A DNA stretch of 64,000 nucleotides from Catellatospora sp. IY07-71 (GCF_018326265.1 NZ_AP023360.1:4807501-4871500), one strand, 5' to 3'; positions 43,108-52,054 are shown, numbered from the stretch's first letter. The notes: generated by a model from the sequence alone, not told the origin. Translations and numbers: made by a program.

Positions 43108-43154
43108 CCGGAGCGCCGTTCCCACGCCCCCGTGCCGTGGGAACGGCGCTCCGG
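43108..43154. terminator. Bidirectional terminator
   Basis: Perfect 19-bp stem (43108-43126 with 43136-43154, left arm CCGGAGCGCCGTTCCCACG) and a 9-nt loop, between ggt and the convergent hydrolase gene. Confidence 0.8.
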
Positions 43155-43162
43155 CCGCGCCG

Positions 43163-43849
43163 TCAGACGCCGGTCGCGGCCGCGGCGAGCAGGCGGGCCA
43201 GCTCGTCCGGCCGGCTGAACATGGGCCAGTGCCCGGAGTCGATGTCGGCGAAGTCGATGTGCTTGGCGCGAGCGAGTTCGGGCAGGTCACCGGCGGCGAT
43301 CCACTCCCGGGCCTCGTCGGGGGTGAACTCGGGGCAGATCATCAGGACCGGCACGTCGTAGCGCCGCTCGTCGGTCAGGCGTACCACGCCGGTGGCCACC
43401 TCGCCCGGGACGTCGACCATGGTGCTCGCGATGGCGGCCAGGGCCTGCTCGTCCAGGTCGGCGGTGTCCGGGCCCGCGAACGGGCCCCAGCCCGGGAACG
43501 CCATGACCCCGTCCTCGATCTCGAAGAAGGCGGCGTAGGGCTGCCCGTCGGTCTTGGGGAAGCCGCCGATGAGCGCGACCTTGGCGACCCGCTCCGGGCG
43601 GGCGTCGGCGGCCAGCCAGGCCAGGGTGCAGGCGGCCGAGTGCCCGACGACCAGCGGGCTGCCGTCGGCCGTGTCGACGGCGGCGAGCACCGCCGCGACC
43701 TGGTCGTCGAGCGTGGCGCCGGTCGCGCCGTCACCCTGGCCGGGCAGGGTGATCGGCACGGCGCGGTGGCCGAGCTTCTCGAGTGCGGGCGCGACCTCGG
43801 CCCAGGCGGAGCCGTCCAGCCACAGGCCGGCGATGAGCAGGATGTCCAT
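43163..43849 (-). CDS. Alpha/beta-hydrolase
   Basis: 228 aa, cytosolic. Nucleophile in GHSAAC, acid near ICPEFTP, base in DSGHWPMF; the LPGQGDG loop is usual for the fold. It resembles small salicylate-esterase/RsbQ-like hydrolases. AAAGG lies 8 nt before ATG 43849. Divergent from a WYL regulator with a 148-bp intergenic region, so it is a likely target of that regulator (inference). A TAGGTT box at 43935-43940 on the minus strand could be its -10 element. Confidence 0.82.
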   Translation of the reverse strand: MDILLIAGLWLDGSAWAEVAPALEKLGHRAVPITLPGQGDGATGATLDDQVAAVLAAVDTADGSPLVVGHSAACTLAWLAADARPERVAKVALIGGFPKTDGQPYAAFFEIEDGVMAFPGWGPFAGPDTADLDEQALAAIASTMVDVPGEVATGVVRLTDERRYDVPVLMICPEFTPDEAREWIAAGDLPELARAKHIDFADIDSGHWPMFSRPDELARLLAAAATGV

Positions 43850-43997
43850 GTCGGTTGCCTTTCTCCAGTGCGTTCAGATCACGTTCGGCAGGAGCGGGCG
43901 AGGTCCCGGTCCCTGAACGCGACCACGTGCACCAACCTAGGCCCAATTCCGGACGATCTGCTTCCGGTACGCGGCGGGGTTGCCTAGTCTTCAGGAC

Positions 43998-44969
43998 GTG
44001 TCGACCGAGACGAGCCCGACCGCGCGCGCCCTGCTCACGTTGGAGGTGCTGCAGACCCGCCCCGGCACTACCGCCACTGAGCTGGCCGAACGGCTCGGCG
44101 TGACCGAGCGCGCCGCCCGGCGATACATCGGCATCCTGCGCGAGGCCGGGATTCAGGTCGAGTCTGCCCGGGGCCCGCACGGCGGCTACCGGCTGCGGCG
44201 CGGCACGCGGCTGCCGCCGGTCGTGTTCACCCAGGCCGAGGCGCTGGGGCTGGTCATGGCGGTGCTCGACGGGCATCCGGCCGCGGCCGACGCCGACGAC
44301 CCGGTCGGCGCGGCCCTGGGCAAGGTGATCCAGGCGCTGCCGGAGGGGGTCGGGCGGCAGGCGGCGGTGCTGCGCGACCACGCGGCCGCCACCCCGGACC
44401 GGTATCCGGCCCGGCCCGAGCCTGCCACGACCAGCGCGCTCGTCGCCGCGTCGGCGGCCCGGCGGCGGGTGAGCGTCACCTACCGCAGCGAGAGCGGCCG
44501 GGAGTGGGACGCCGAGGTGGACCCGTGGGCGGTGGTGGTCCGGCACGGACGGTGGTACCTGCTGTGCCGCTCGCATCGCGCGGACGCGGTGCGCACCTAT
44601 CGCATCGACCGGATCCGTGCCGTACGGCAGACCGGCCAGGTCTTCGAACCGCCGGACGGCCTGGACCCGGTCGCCGCGCTGGAGGACAACCTCGGCGTCG
44701 GCTGGGAGTTCGCCGTCCGGGTGCGCTTCGACGCGCCGATGGAGCAGGTGGCGCGGTGGATCCGGCCGCCCATGGGACGCCTCGAAGAGGACGGCGACGG
44801 GTGCGTGCTCGTCGGCAGCACCAGCAATCCCGCCATGTACGCGCAGGAGTGGCTCTCGACGGTGCCGCTGCCGTTCCGTGTCGAGCAAGGCCCGGAGCTG
44901 CGGACCGCGGTCGCCGAGGTGGCGGCGCGGTTCGCCGCCGCCCTGCGCTCGCCCGCCGGGGACGCCTGA
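43998..44969 (+). CDS. HTH/WYL-domain transcriptional regulator
   Basis: 323 aa. N-terminal winged helix: TATELAERLGVTERAARRYI, then GPHGGYRLRRG. The middle WYL domain has VDPWAVVVRHGRWYLLC and YRIDRIRAV. A WCX-type C-terminal domain follows. TAGTCT (43985-43990) lies 7 nt before GTG 43998, which suggests a leaderless mRNA. Such regulators sense small molecules or nucleic acids; here the divergent alpha/beta-hydrolase is the likely target. Confidence 0.87.
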   Translation: MSTETSPTARALLTLEVLQTRPGTTATELAERLGVTERAARRYIGILREAGIQVESARGPHGGYRLRRGTRLPPVVFTQAEALGLVMAVLDGHPAAADADDPVGAALGKVIQALPEGVGRQAAVLRDHAAATPDRYPARPEPATTSALVAASAARRRVSVTYRSESGREWDAEVDPWAVVVRHGRWYLLCRSHRADAVRTYRIDRIRAVRQTGQVFEPPDGLDPVAALEDNLGVGWEFAVRVRFDAPMEQVARWIRPPMGRLEEDGDGCVLVGSTSNPAMYAQEWLSTVPLPFRVEQGPELRTAVAEVAARFAAALRSPAGDA

Positions 44970-45058
44970 GCGGCGAGCAGGTCGGCGAAACCGGCGAGCC
45001 GGGCGGGCCTCGGGCGAGATCATGACAACGTGACGGAACAGCCGATCGTGGACATGCC

Positions 45059-46468
45059 GTGGTGAGCCGGCCGAACACGGCATCGCTGCCGCCCCGGCCC
45101 GGCCCGTCGCCGCGGGTGTCCATCCCCGTGCCGCACGTGTCGTTCCCGCTGCAGCGCTTCCTGGCCACCGAGGCCGGCGGCGGACTGCTGCTGCTGATCG
45201 CCACCGTGGTGGCGTTGATCTGGGCGAACATCCCAGGCGGCGGGTACGAGCAGTTCTGGCACACCGAGGCGTCGGTGCGCGTCGGCGACCTGGCCATCGA
45301 CCTGGACCTGCGGCACTGGGTCAACGACCTGGCGATGGCGCTGTTCTTCCTCACCGTCGGGCTGGAGATCAGCCGCGAGGTCACCGTGGGCGAGCTGAGA
45401 CGGCCCCGGACCGTGGTGGTGCCCGTGCTCGGCGCGATCGGCGGCCTGGTCCTGCCCGCGCTGATCTACGTGGCGTTCAACCCGTCCCCGCCCGCCCTGC
45501 ACGGCTGGGGCGTGCCGGTGTCCACCGACACCGCGTTCCTGGTCGGCGTGCTGGCCCTGTTCGGGCCGCGCTGCCCGGACCAGCTGCGGCTGTTCCTGCT
45601 GACCCTCGCCATCGCCGACGACATCGGCGCGATCGGCGTGCTGGCCGTCGTCTACACCGACTCGGTGTCGGTGCCCGCGCTGCTGGCGGCGTTCGTGCTC
45701 ACGCTGGTGCTGGTGGCGCTGCGCTGGGCCCGGGTCTGGCAGCTGCAGCCGTACGTGGTGGTCGGCATGCTGCTGTGGGTGGCGGTGTTCGTCTCGGGCG
45801 TGCACGCGACGCTGGCCGGGGTGGTGGTCGGCCTGCTGGTGCCCGCCACGCCCGTCGAGCCGGAGCAGGTCGAGCGGCTGCGCTACTTCGGCCGGGCGGT
45901 GATCGAACGCGCCGACGCGGTGCGGGCGCGGCTGGCCGCGGCGGCCGCGCGGGCCACCGTGCCGCCCAACGACCGGCTGCAGGACGCGCTGCACCCGGTG
46001 AGCGCGTTCCTGGTGATCCCCGTGTTCGGCCTCGCCAACGCCGGGGTGCGGCTCGACGGCGAGACGGTGAGCCGGGCGATGACCTCGCCGGTGACCATCG
46101 GCATCGTGGTCGCGCTGGTGGCCGGCAAGACCGTCGGCATCAGCGCCGGCGCGGCGATCGGGCTGCGCACCGGCTGGGGCGAACTGCCCGGCCGGGTGCG
46201 CTACGGCCACCTGCTCGGCGGCGCGCTGCTGGCCGGTATCGGCTTCACCATCTCGCTGTTCATCGCGGATCTCGCCTTCGACGACCCGCTGCTGCAGGCC
46301 GAGGCGAAGATCGGCGTGCTCGCGGGTTCGCTGCTGGCGGCGGTGCTGGGCTCGCTGGCGCTGCGCTGCCTCGGTGAGCGCCTGCCCCTGTGCACCGTCG
46401 GCGACGACGAGGCCATGCCCGAGCTGCCCACCGGCCCCTGGCGCGACCCCACCCTCACCCAGCGCTGA
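45059..46468 (+). CDS. nhaA: Na+/H+ antiporter NhaA
   Basis: 469 aa, about twelve membrane segments. It exchanges external protons for cytosolic Na+. The signature residues are present: MALFFLTVGLEISREV, the Asp in STDTAFLVG, the Asp pair in IADDIGAIG, and Lys in the VAGKTVGI segment. The start is GTG 45059 or the next codon GTG 45062; no clear ribosome binding site. The convergent DsbA-like gene ends 3 bp away. In some actinobacteria NhaA carries a C-terminal thioredoxin-like domain; here the two are separate genes. Confidence 0.93.
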   Translation: MVSRPNTASLPPRPGPSPRVSIPVPHVSFPLQRFLATEAGGGLLLLIATVVALIWANIPGGGYEQFWHTEASVRVGDLAIDLDLRHWVNDLAMALFFLTVGLEISREVTVGELRRPRTVVVPVLGAIGGLVLPALIYVAFNPSPPALHGWGVPVSTDTAFLVGVLALFGPRCPDQLRLFLLTLAIADDIGAIGVLAVVYTDSVSVPALLAAFVLTLVLVALRWARVWQLQPYVVVGMLLWVAVFVSGVHATLAGVVVGLLVPATPVEPEQVERLRYFGRAVIERADAVRARLAAAAARATVPPNDRLQDALHPVSAFLVIPVFGLANAGVRLDGETVSRAMTSPVTIGIVVALVAGKTVGISAGAAIGLRTGWGELPGRVRYGHLLGGALLAGIGFTISLFIADLAFDDPLLQAEAKIGVLAGSLLAAVLGSLALRCLGERLPLCTVGDDEAMPELPTGPWRDPTLTQR

Positions 46469-46471
46469 CGG

Positions 46472-46975
46472 TCAATGGCGCATGCCGAGCGCGCTGCGGA
46501 GCGCGGAGAGTTCGACCTTGCCCTGGTAGAGGCGGCCGTCGGCGAAGAGGGTGGGCGTGCCGCGCACGCCCGCGGCCACGCCCGACTGGTAGTCGGCGGC
46601 GATGGCGGGCTGGAGGTGCTGTGCGGCCTCGCCGGTCACCGAGTCCAGGCCCAGCATCGCGGCGTAGCTCTCCAGGTCGGGGTCGGCGAGCCGGCTCTGG
46701 TGGGCGAACAGCAGGTCGTACATCTCCCAGAAGCGGTCACCGGCCGCCTCGGCCGCCAGCGCGGCGGTCAGCGCGAACGGGTGCACCGTGAACAGCGGGA
46801 AGTGGCGGTAGACCAGCCGCACCATGCCGCCCGACTCGTCGATCAGGCGGCGCAGCACGGGCGCGGCTGCCCCGCAGTACGGGCACTCGAAGTCGCCGTA
46901 CTCCACCAGCGTGATCGGGGCGTCGGCCTCGCCGTACACATGCCGGTCCAGGTCGACCGCGACGGTCTCGGTCAC
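46472..46975 (-). CDS. DsbA-family thioredoxin-fold protein
   Basis: 167 aa with no signal peptide, so cytosolic. The redox site is CPYC in FECPYCGAAAP, and the cis-Pro loop RGTPTLF is intact. It corresponds to the thioredoxin-4 type domain seen fused to some NhaA proteins. GTG 46975 lies 6 nt after TAGGCT on the minus strand (46982-46987), which fits a leaderless promoter independent of the upstream kinase operon. Confidence 0.87.
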   Translation of the reverse strand: MTETVAVDLDRHVYGEADAPITLVEYGDFECPYCGAAAPVLRRLIDESGGMVRLVYRHFPLFTVHPFALTAALAAEAAGDRFWEMYDLLFAHQSRLADPDLESYAAMLGLDSVTGEAAQHLQPAIAADYQSGVAAGVRGTPTLFADGRLYQGKVELSALRSALGMRH

Positions 46976-47001
46976 CCTGCCAGCCTAGATCGACCGGCCG
47001 G

Positions 47002-47637
47002 TCACGCGTCGGCGATCAGCCCGGCGTAGTCGGCGGCGCGCAGCGGGTCCTGGCTCAGCGACGCGTCCGGCAGCGGCACCCCGATCGCCACGCCCTGCCG
47101 GGTGAACACGACCCGCTCGATGCCGTCCCGGCTGGTCAGCGTGCACACGATCTGGCCGAAGGCGAGCACGTCGTCGTTGCGGCCGGTGCCCTCGATCGCG
47201 GCCGGCACCTCGACGTACGCGGTCACTCCCCATACCTCCACCGAGGCCACCACGTCGCTGCCGGCCAGGGCGCTGCGCAGCCCGCGGCCCTGCTCGGCCT
47301 CAGTCGGCCCGGCCAGCAGGTCGGCCAGCAGGTGCTGCGGGTCGGGCTCGCGGGGCAGCCGACGCTGCACCGCGACCAGCGCCCCGTCGCGAACCAGGTA
47401 GAGCCGCTCGGACGCGGGCCCGGACGCCGCCACGGCCGGGGCGGTGGACGGGGTGCGGCCGGGCACGGGCTGCTCGATGACGCGCGGCGTGTCCTCGGTC
47501 GGCACGCCGCACCCGGTCGCGGCCACCGTCGTGGCCAGGAACAGCGCCCCGAGTAGTCGGCGCCACCGCCGCTCCGCAGGGGTGGTGCGTCTCGCGCCGC
47601 CGGTCCGGGCGGGTGCCGTGTCCGCGCCGCGCGTCAT
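47002..47637 (-). CDS. GerMN-domain lipoprotein
   Basis: 211 aa. A charged N-terminal tail is followed by a hydrophobic segment and the lipobox AATGC (Cys43). After a Pro/Thr linker comes a GerMN (sporulation/germination) domain with LPREPDPQHLLADLLAGPTE and SDVVASVEVWGVTAYVEVP. It should sit outside the membrane. Its ATG overlaps the stop of the sensor kinase gene by 4 bp, so it is co-translated with the kinase; the order kinase-lipoprotein recalls MtrB-LpqB, whose lipoprotein also has a GerMN domain and modulates the kinase. A similar modulating role is inference. A 12-bp palindrome GACCGGCCGGTC covers the stop. Confidence 0.85.
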   Translation of the reverse strand: MTRGADTAPARTGGARRTTPAERRWRRLLGALFLATTVAATGCGVPTEDTPRVIEQPVPGRTPSTAPAVAASGPASERLYLVRDGALVAVQRRLPREPDPQHLLADLLAGPTEAEQGRGLRSALAGSDVVASVEVWGVTAYVEVPAAIEGTGRNDDVLAFGQIVCTLTSRDGIERVVFTRQGVAIGVPLPDASLSQDPLRAADYAGLIADA

Positions 47638-48992
47638 GACGGCACCCGGGGCAGGACGACCTCGAAACGTGCCCCGCCGCCGGGCCGGTCGGCGACCCCG
47701 GCCCGGCCGCCGTGCGCTTGCGCATGCTGGGCGACCAGGGCCAGTCCCAGGCCGGTGCCCTCGCCGTCACCGCGGGCGCCGGAGCAGCCGCGGACGAAGC
47801 GGTCGAAGATCGCCTCGCGGTCGCCGGGGCTGACCCCGGGGCCGTCGTCGTCGACCTGGATCAGGTACGCGCCGTCGCGGCGGGCCAGCCGCACCGCGAC
47901 CACCCCGCCGCCGTGGCGCTGGGCGTTGTCGAGCAGGTTGGCCAGGATCTGCTCGACCCGGCGGCGGTCCACCTGCCAGATCGCGTCGGTGGCCGGGGCG
48001 GCGCCGACCAGGCCGGGCGGCAGGCCGCGGGCCTGGCACAGCCGCCGGGCGAGCGCGGGCACGTCCACGGCGGCGCGGTCGGCGTGGCGGTCGCTGCGGG
48101 ACAGTTCGATCAGGTCGGTGACCAGGGCCTGGAACCGGGCGACCTCCTCGGCCAGCAGGGTGGCCGCGGTCGCGGTGCGCTGGTCGAGGTGGGCGCGGCG
48201 CCGGGCCAGCACGCTGGCCGCGTTGGCCAGGGTCTGCAGCGGCGAGCGCAGCTCGTGGCTGACGTCGGCGGCGAACCGGCGGTCGCGCTCCATGCGCCGG
48301 GAGAGCTGGTCGACCATCAGGTTGAACGAGGTGGTGAGCCGTTCCAGCTCGGGTTCGGCGGCCGGGTCGAGCCGGGTGCTGTGGTCGCCGGCGGCGATCT
48401 CGCGGGCGGCGTCGGCGATGGAGGTGAGCGGGCGCAGCACCCGCCGGGCGGCCCACGAGCCCAGCAGCGCCCCGGCTCCGGTGGTGACGGCCGCGACCAT
48501 GGTCAGCACCAGCGCCAGCACCTTCAGCGAGCGGTCCAGCTCCCGCATGAAGTCCACCTCGTAGAGGTACGTGCCGCCGCCCAGCGGCATCGCGACGACC
48601 ATGGCCGGGACGCCCGCGACGCGCACCCGCTGGATCGCCGGGCGGTCCTGCTCGGCGAGGCCGACCAGCGCGGCGGGGATGTCCTCGATGGTGTTGGCGG
48701 TGTCGGCCTTGCTGGAGTACCAGCGCCCGTCGCGGCGGATCAGCGCGCGCCGGTCGGGGCCGGTGTCCAGCGAGCTGAGCGCGGCCAGCGCGTCCGGCGG
48801 CTCGGCGTCCAGGCCGGCCGCCACGATCCGGGCGTCCTGCGCCACCGCGCGCACCGCCGAAGCCTCCCGCTCGGCCAGCAGGAACCGCTCGGTGAGCTGG
48901 TAGGACAGCACGCCGACCACCGTGGACGCGCCCAGCGCCCCCACCGCGAAGCCCGCGGTGACCCGTGCCCGCAGCCCCGGCCGCCGGATCAT
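47634..48992 (-). CDS. Sensor histidine kinase
   Basis: 452 aa. ATG 48992 overlaps the stop of the response regulator gene. Two membrane segments (about 10-32 and 150-175) frame an external sensor domain of about 115 residues. HAMP linker (RRVLRPLTSIADAAREIAAG), phospho-acceptor His in FAADVSHELRSPL, N-box ILANLLDNAQRHGGG, G1 DDDGPGV, F-box FDRFVRG and G2 GTGLGLALV are all present. The signal sensed is unknown. It works with the regulator upstream and probably the GerMN lipoprotein downstream. Confidence 0.92.
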   Translation of the reverse strand: MIRRPGLRARVTAGFAVGALGASTVVGVLSYQLTERFLLAEREASAVRAVAQDARIVAAGLDAEPPDALAALSSLDTGPDRRALIRRDGRWYSSKADTANTIEDIPAALVGLAEQDRPAIQRVRVAGVPAMVVAMPLGGGTYLYEVDFMRELDRSLKVLALVLTMVAAVTTGAGALLGSWAARRVLRPLTSIADAAREIAAGDHSTRLDPAAEPELERLTTSFNLMVDQLSRRMERDRRFAADVSHELRSPLQTLANAASVLARRRAHLDQRTATAATLLAEEVARFQALVTDLIELSRSDRHADRAAVDVPALARRLCQARGLPPGLVGAAPATDAIWQVDRRRVEQILANLLDNAQRHGGGVVAVRLARRDGAYLIQVDDDGPGVSPGDREAIFDRFVRGCSGARGDGEGTGLGLALVAQHAQAHGGRAGVADRPGGGARFEVVLPRVPS

Positions 48993-49663
48993 CGCTGGAG
49001 CTTGTAGCCGAGGCCGCGTACGGTCACCAGGCGCGTGGGGCTGCCCGGGTCGTCCTCCAGCTTGTGCCGCAGCCGTCCGACGTGGACGTCGACCAGGCGC
49101 TCGTCGCCGAAGTCGTACTCCCACACCCGTTCCAGCAGCTGCTGGCGGGACAGCACCTGCCCGGCGTGCTCGGCCAGCTCGCACAGCAGCCGGAACTCGG
49201 TGCGGGTCAGCGCCAGCGGCTGCCCGCGCAGCAGCACCTCGCCCGCCTGCGGGCGGATCTCCAGCTCGCCGATCAGCGTGGCCCGTGGACCGGCGCCGGC
49301 GGCCCGCGCCCGGCGGCGCAGCGCCCGCAGCCGGGCGGTCAGCTCCTTGGTGGCCACCGGCTTGACGACGTAGTCGTCGGCGCCGGCCTCCAGCGCGGCC
49401 ACGATGTCGTGCGTGTCGTCGCGGGCGCTGACCACCACGATCGGCACGTCGTCGGCGCGGCGCAGCTCGCGGATGCACTCGAAGCCGTCGATGCCGGGCA
49501 GCATCAGGTCCACCAGCACCGTGTCGGCGGGCTCGCGGCGCTGGCGCAGCAGGCCCTCCTCCGCGGTGGCCGCGGCGTGCACCGTGTATCCCTCGTCCTC
49601 CAGCGCCAGGGTCAGCGAGAGGCGGATACGGTCGTCGTCTTCGATGACCAGTACGGCAACCAT
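48989..49663 (-). CDS. OmpR-family response regulator
   Basis: 224 aa. Start ATG 49663 gives the standard receiver start MVAVLVIEDDDR. The phospho-acceptor is the Asp in VDLMLPG, with Thr/Ser in VVVSARD and Lys in VVKPVAT. The C-terminal winged helix has LTRTEFRLLCELAEHAG and VDVHVGRLRHKL. Overlap of stop and start with the kinase gene indicates one operon. No ribosome binding site is seen; GATGAT lies 6 nt before the ATG on the minus strand and could be a weak -10 box. Confidence 0.92.
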   Translation of the reverse strand: MVAVLVIEDDDRIRLSLTLALEDEGYTVHAAATAEEGLLRQRREPADTVLVDLMLPGIDGFECIRELRRADDVPIVVVSARDDTHDIVAALEAGADDYVVKPVATKELTARLRALRRRARAAGAGPRATLIGELEIRPQAGEVLLRGQPLALTRTEFRLLCELAEHAGQVLSRQQLLERVWEYDFGDERLVDVHVGRLRHKLEDDPGSPTRLVTVRGLGYKLQR

Positions 49664-49670
49664 GCCCGCA

Positions 49671-51146
49671 TCATCGCCCGGCGGCACGCCGCGCGGCCAG
49701 TGGCAGCCATCCCGGTTCGTGCCCGCCGGGGCGGGTGTGGCCGGGCGCGGCGGGCAGCCGCCGGGTCCGGGTGGCACGCGCTCCGGTCGTGGCCGGGCCG
49801 GGCAGCGGACCGGCGTCGGGCAGCGCCGCGCCGCGCGCGCGGACCGCGTACAGCAGGCGCTGCGCCCAGGTCTCCGGCGCGACGGGCGGGTCCGTGTCGC
49901 GGGCCAGCGGCGCGGGGCCCCGTAGTCCGGCGGCGCGCGCGACGGCCTCGGCGTAGGCGACGGTGTCGTGCGGGTTGATCACGATCGCGCCCGGCAGCGC
50001 GCCCGAGGTGCTGCTCGACTCGCTGGTCACGACGGTCGCGCCCGGGTCGCCGTGCGCGGCGGCGAACTCGTGGGCGGCGGCCACCGCGCCGTGGTGGGTC
50101 GGCGTGGCCAGCATCCCGTCGCAGGCCAGGTAGAGCGCGGTGAGGTCACGTCGGTCGGGATCGCTGCGTACGTAGTGGACGACCGCCTGCCCGACGCTGG
50201 CGTGACCACCGTTGATCTTCGCGATGAGCCGCTCGGTCCGTTCGCGCTGGGCGTGCTCGGCGGGCGTACGCGGCTGCCCGCACGCCACGTGCAGCAGCGT
50301 GACCGTGCCCGGCGCCGGGCGGTGCCGGGACAGGAAACGCTCGAAGGCGTGCAGGCGCTGCTCGACGCCGTCGGCTGGGTCCCAGCCGGCCACCGACAGC
50401 AGCACCGGGCCGGTCACCCGCAGCGCCGCCCGCAGCCGCGCGGCCAGGGCCTGCACCTGCGGTGACGCGGCCAGCCGGCGGACCGCCGCGGTGTCGGCCG
50501 GCAGCGGGTACGCGACCACGCGCACCCCGCGGTGCCCGGCGGCGATGCGCCCGTCGCGCACCGGCAGGCCGTGCACCCGCCCGGCCAGGTCGAGCAGGTT
50601 GTCCACGGAGCGCGGGTGGGGCAGGGCGATCACATCGGCGCCGAGCAGCCCGGACAGCAGCGCCCGGTGCTCGGGCAGCCGCGCGTAGGTCTCCGCGGGC
50701 GGGAACGCGCAGTGCAGCTGCACCGCGATGCTGAGGTCGGGCCGCAGGCGGCGCAGCATCCGCGGCAGCAGCTGCAGCTGGTGGCCGTGCACCCACACGG
50801 TGGCGGCCCCGGCGGCCGAGGAGGCCACGGCGGCGGCGACGCGGCGGTTGACGGACAGGTAGCTCTCGAACCAGCCGGGCGGGAAGTCGGCGGGCTGGTG
50901 GTGGTCGAGGGAGTGCAGCAGGCGCGCGCCCAGCGCCGCGGCGGCCGCGCCCGGCGGCGGCGCGACCCCGATCACGCCCTCGCCCGTGCCCCTGCCGCAG
51001 GCCGGGGCCCAGGCGCCGGACTGTGCCGCGACCAGCGGCCGCAGCGACGCCAGTGCGGCGTCGACGGGTTCGCGGGCGTCGTCGGGATCGGTGGGCGGCA
51101 GCCGGTCGGCCGCCACGACGAGGCCGTACCGTCGCCCACGCGTCAT
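49671..51146 (-). CDS. Divergent GT20 protein (trehalose-6-phosphate synthase-like)
   Basis: 491 aa. GGGAGG lies 6 nt before ATG 51146. The overall order of GT20 landmarks is kept: WVHGHQLQLLP for the usual WVHDYHL, LHCAFPPAETY, ADVIALPHPRSVDNL, INGGHASVGQA and the CDGM loop. However, the donor-binding stretch VERLDYSKG of active OtsA is replaced by VAGWDPADG, so the Arg and Lys that hold the UDP-glucose phosphates are absent, and the RDGMNLVAKE loop is also changed. It may use another donor or have lost catalysis. Its stop lies 7 bp from the response regulator start, on the same strand. Confidence 0.75.
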   Translation of the reverse strand: MTRGRRYGLVVAADRLPPTDPDDAREPVDAALASLRPLVAAQSGAWAPACGRGTGEGVIGVAPPPGAAAAALGARLLHSLDHHQPADFPPGWFESYLSVNRRVAAAVASSAAGAATVWVHGHQLQLLPRMLRRLRPDLSIAVQLHCAFPPAETYARLPEHRALLSGLLGADVIALPHPRSVDNLLDLAGRVHGLPVRDGRIAAGHRGVRVVAYPLPADTAAVRRLAASPQVQALAARLRAALRVTGPVLLSVAGWDPADGVEQRLHAFERFLSRHRPAPGTVTLLHVACGQPRTPAEHAQRERTERLIAKINGGHASVGQAVVHYVRSDPDRRDLTALYLACDGMLATPTHHGAVAAAHEFAAAHGDPGATVVTSESSSTSGALPGAIVINPHDTVAYAEAVARAAGLRGPAPLARDTDPPVAPETWAQRLLYAVRARGAALPDAGPLPGPATTGARATRTRRLPAAPGHTRPGGHEPGWLPLAARRAAGR

Positions 51147-51339
51147 CGCGCACCTCCCGTGGCTGGGGAATCGAGGATTCCCGGACGGTACGGCGGTAAT
51201 CCCGCGGATTCATGACAGTTGTGTGACAGATCCGTTCACGCACGTTCCGTCTCGGATTCACGCCCGCCGGGCACGGGCGGCCGGTCGTCGGGCACGCGCA
51301 CTAGGCTGCGTGGGGACACGGCGCGGACGGGGGCACGGC

Positions 51340-51966
51340 ATGGCGGAGACGGCGCACAGGATCACCTCACCGGAGCAGCTGCGGGCGCTGCTGGGCGAGC
51401 CGACGGCCGCCGCGGCCGGCAAGACCCGCACCAGCCTGCACGAGCACGACCGCGCCTGGCTGGCCGCGTCGCCGGTCTGCCTGGTCGCGACGTCCGCCGC
51501 CGACGGCAGCTGCGACGTCTCGCCCAAGGGCGACCCGCCCGGTTTCACGCTGGTGCTGGACGACACCACCATCGCCATCCCGGAGCGGCCGGGCAACCGG
51601 CGCGCCGACGGCTTCTTCAACATCCTGTCCAACCCGCACGTCGGCCTGCTCTACCTGCTGCCCGGCCGCACCGACACGCTGCGCGTCAACGGCCGCGCCG
51701 AGCTGGTCACCGACGCGCCGTACTTCGACCGGATGGTCGTCAAGGGGCACCGCCCGGTGCTGGCGCTGGTCGTCGACGTGCAGGAGGTGTTCTACCACTG
51801 CTCGAAGGCGTTCCTGCGCTCGGCGCTGTGGAAGCACGAGGGATGGCAGCCGGACGCGGCGCCGTCGCGGGCGCGCATCGTCCAGTCCCTGGAGCGCCCG
51901 GAGCGGTCCGTCGCGGAGCTGGAGGCGTACTACGGCCCGCAGTACGAAGCGGGCATCTACTCCTGA
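51340..51966 (+). CDS. Pyridoxamine-phosphate-oxidase-like flavin protein (MSMEG_1061 type)
   Basis: 208 aa. Split-barrel FMN-binding fold of the PNPOx-like superfamily: VCLVATSAADGSCDVSPKG, IPERPGNRRADGFFNILSN, VGLLYLLPGR, DTLRVNGRAELVTD and VFYHCSKAF match the MSMEG_1061 subgroup. It probably uses FMN or F420 in a redox reaction with an unknown substrate. GGGGG lies 6 nt before ATG 51340, and TAGGCT (51302-51307) is a possible -10 box. The preceding 190 bp hold no gene that I can support. Confidence 0.83.
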   Translation: MAETAHRITSPEQLRALLGEPTAAAAGKTRTSLHEHDRAWLAASPVCLVATSAADGSCDVSPKGDPPGFTLVLDDTTIAIPERPGNRRADGFFNILSNPHVGLLYLLPGRTDTLRVNGRAELVTDAPYFDRMVVKGHRPVLALVVDVQEVFYHCSKAFLRSALWKHEGWQPDAAPSRARIVQSLERPERSVAELEAYYGPQYEAGIYS

Positions 51967-52054
51967 CCTGCCCGGGTACGCCCATCGGGTGATCCCGCCG
52001 GGTGGCGCGCGCCGGTAGCGTCGGTCCCGGTCCCCGGATCGGGAGGTGTCGGAA

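Noticed and set aside
47002-49663. CseABC-type envelope stress operon
   Set aside because: That system includes an ECF sigma gene and a lipoprotein upstream of the regulator; here the lipoprotein is downstream, has a GerMN domain, and no sigma gene adjoins.
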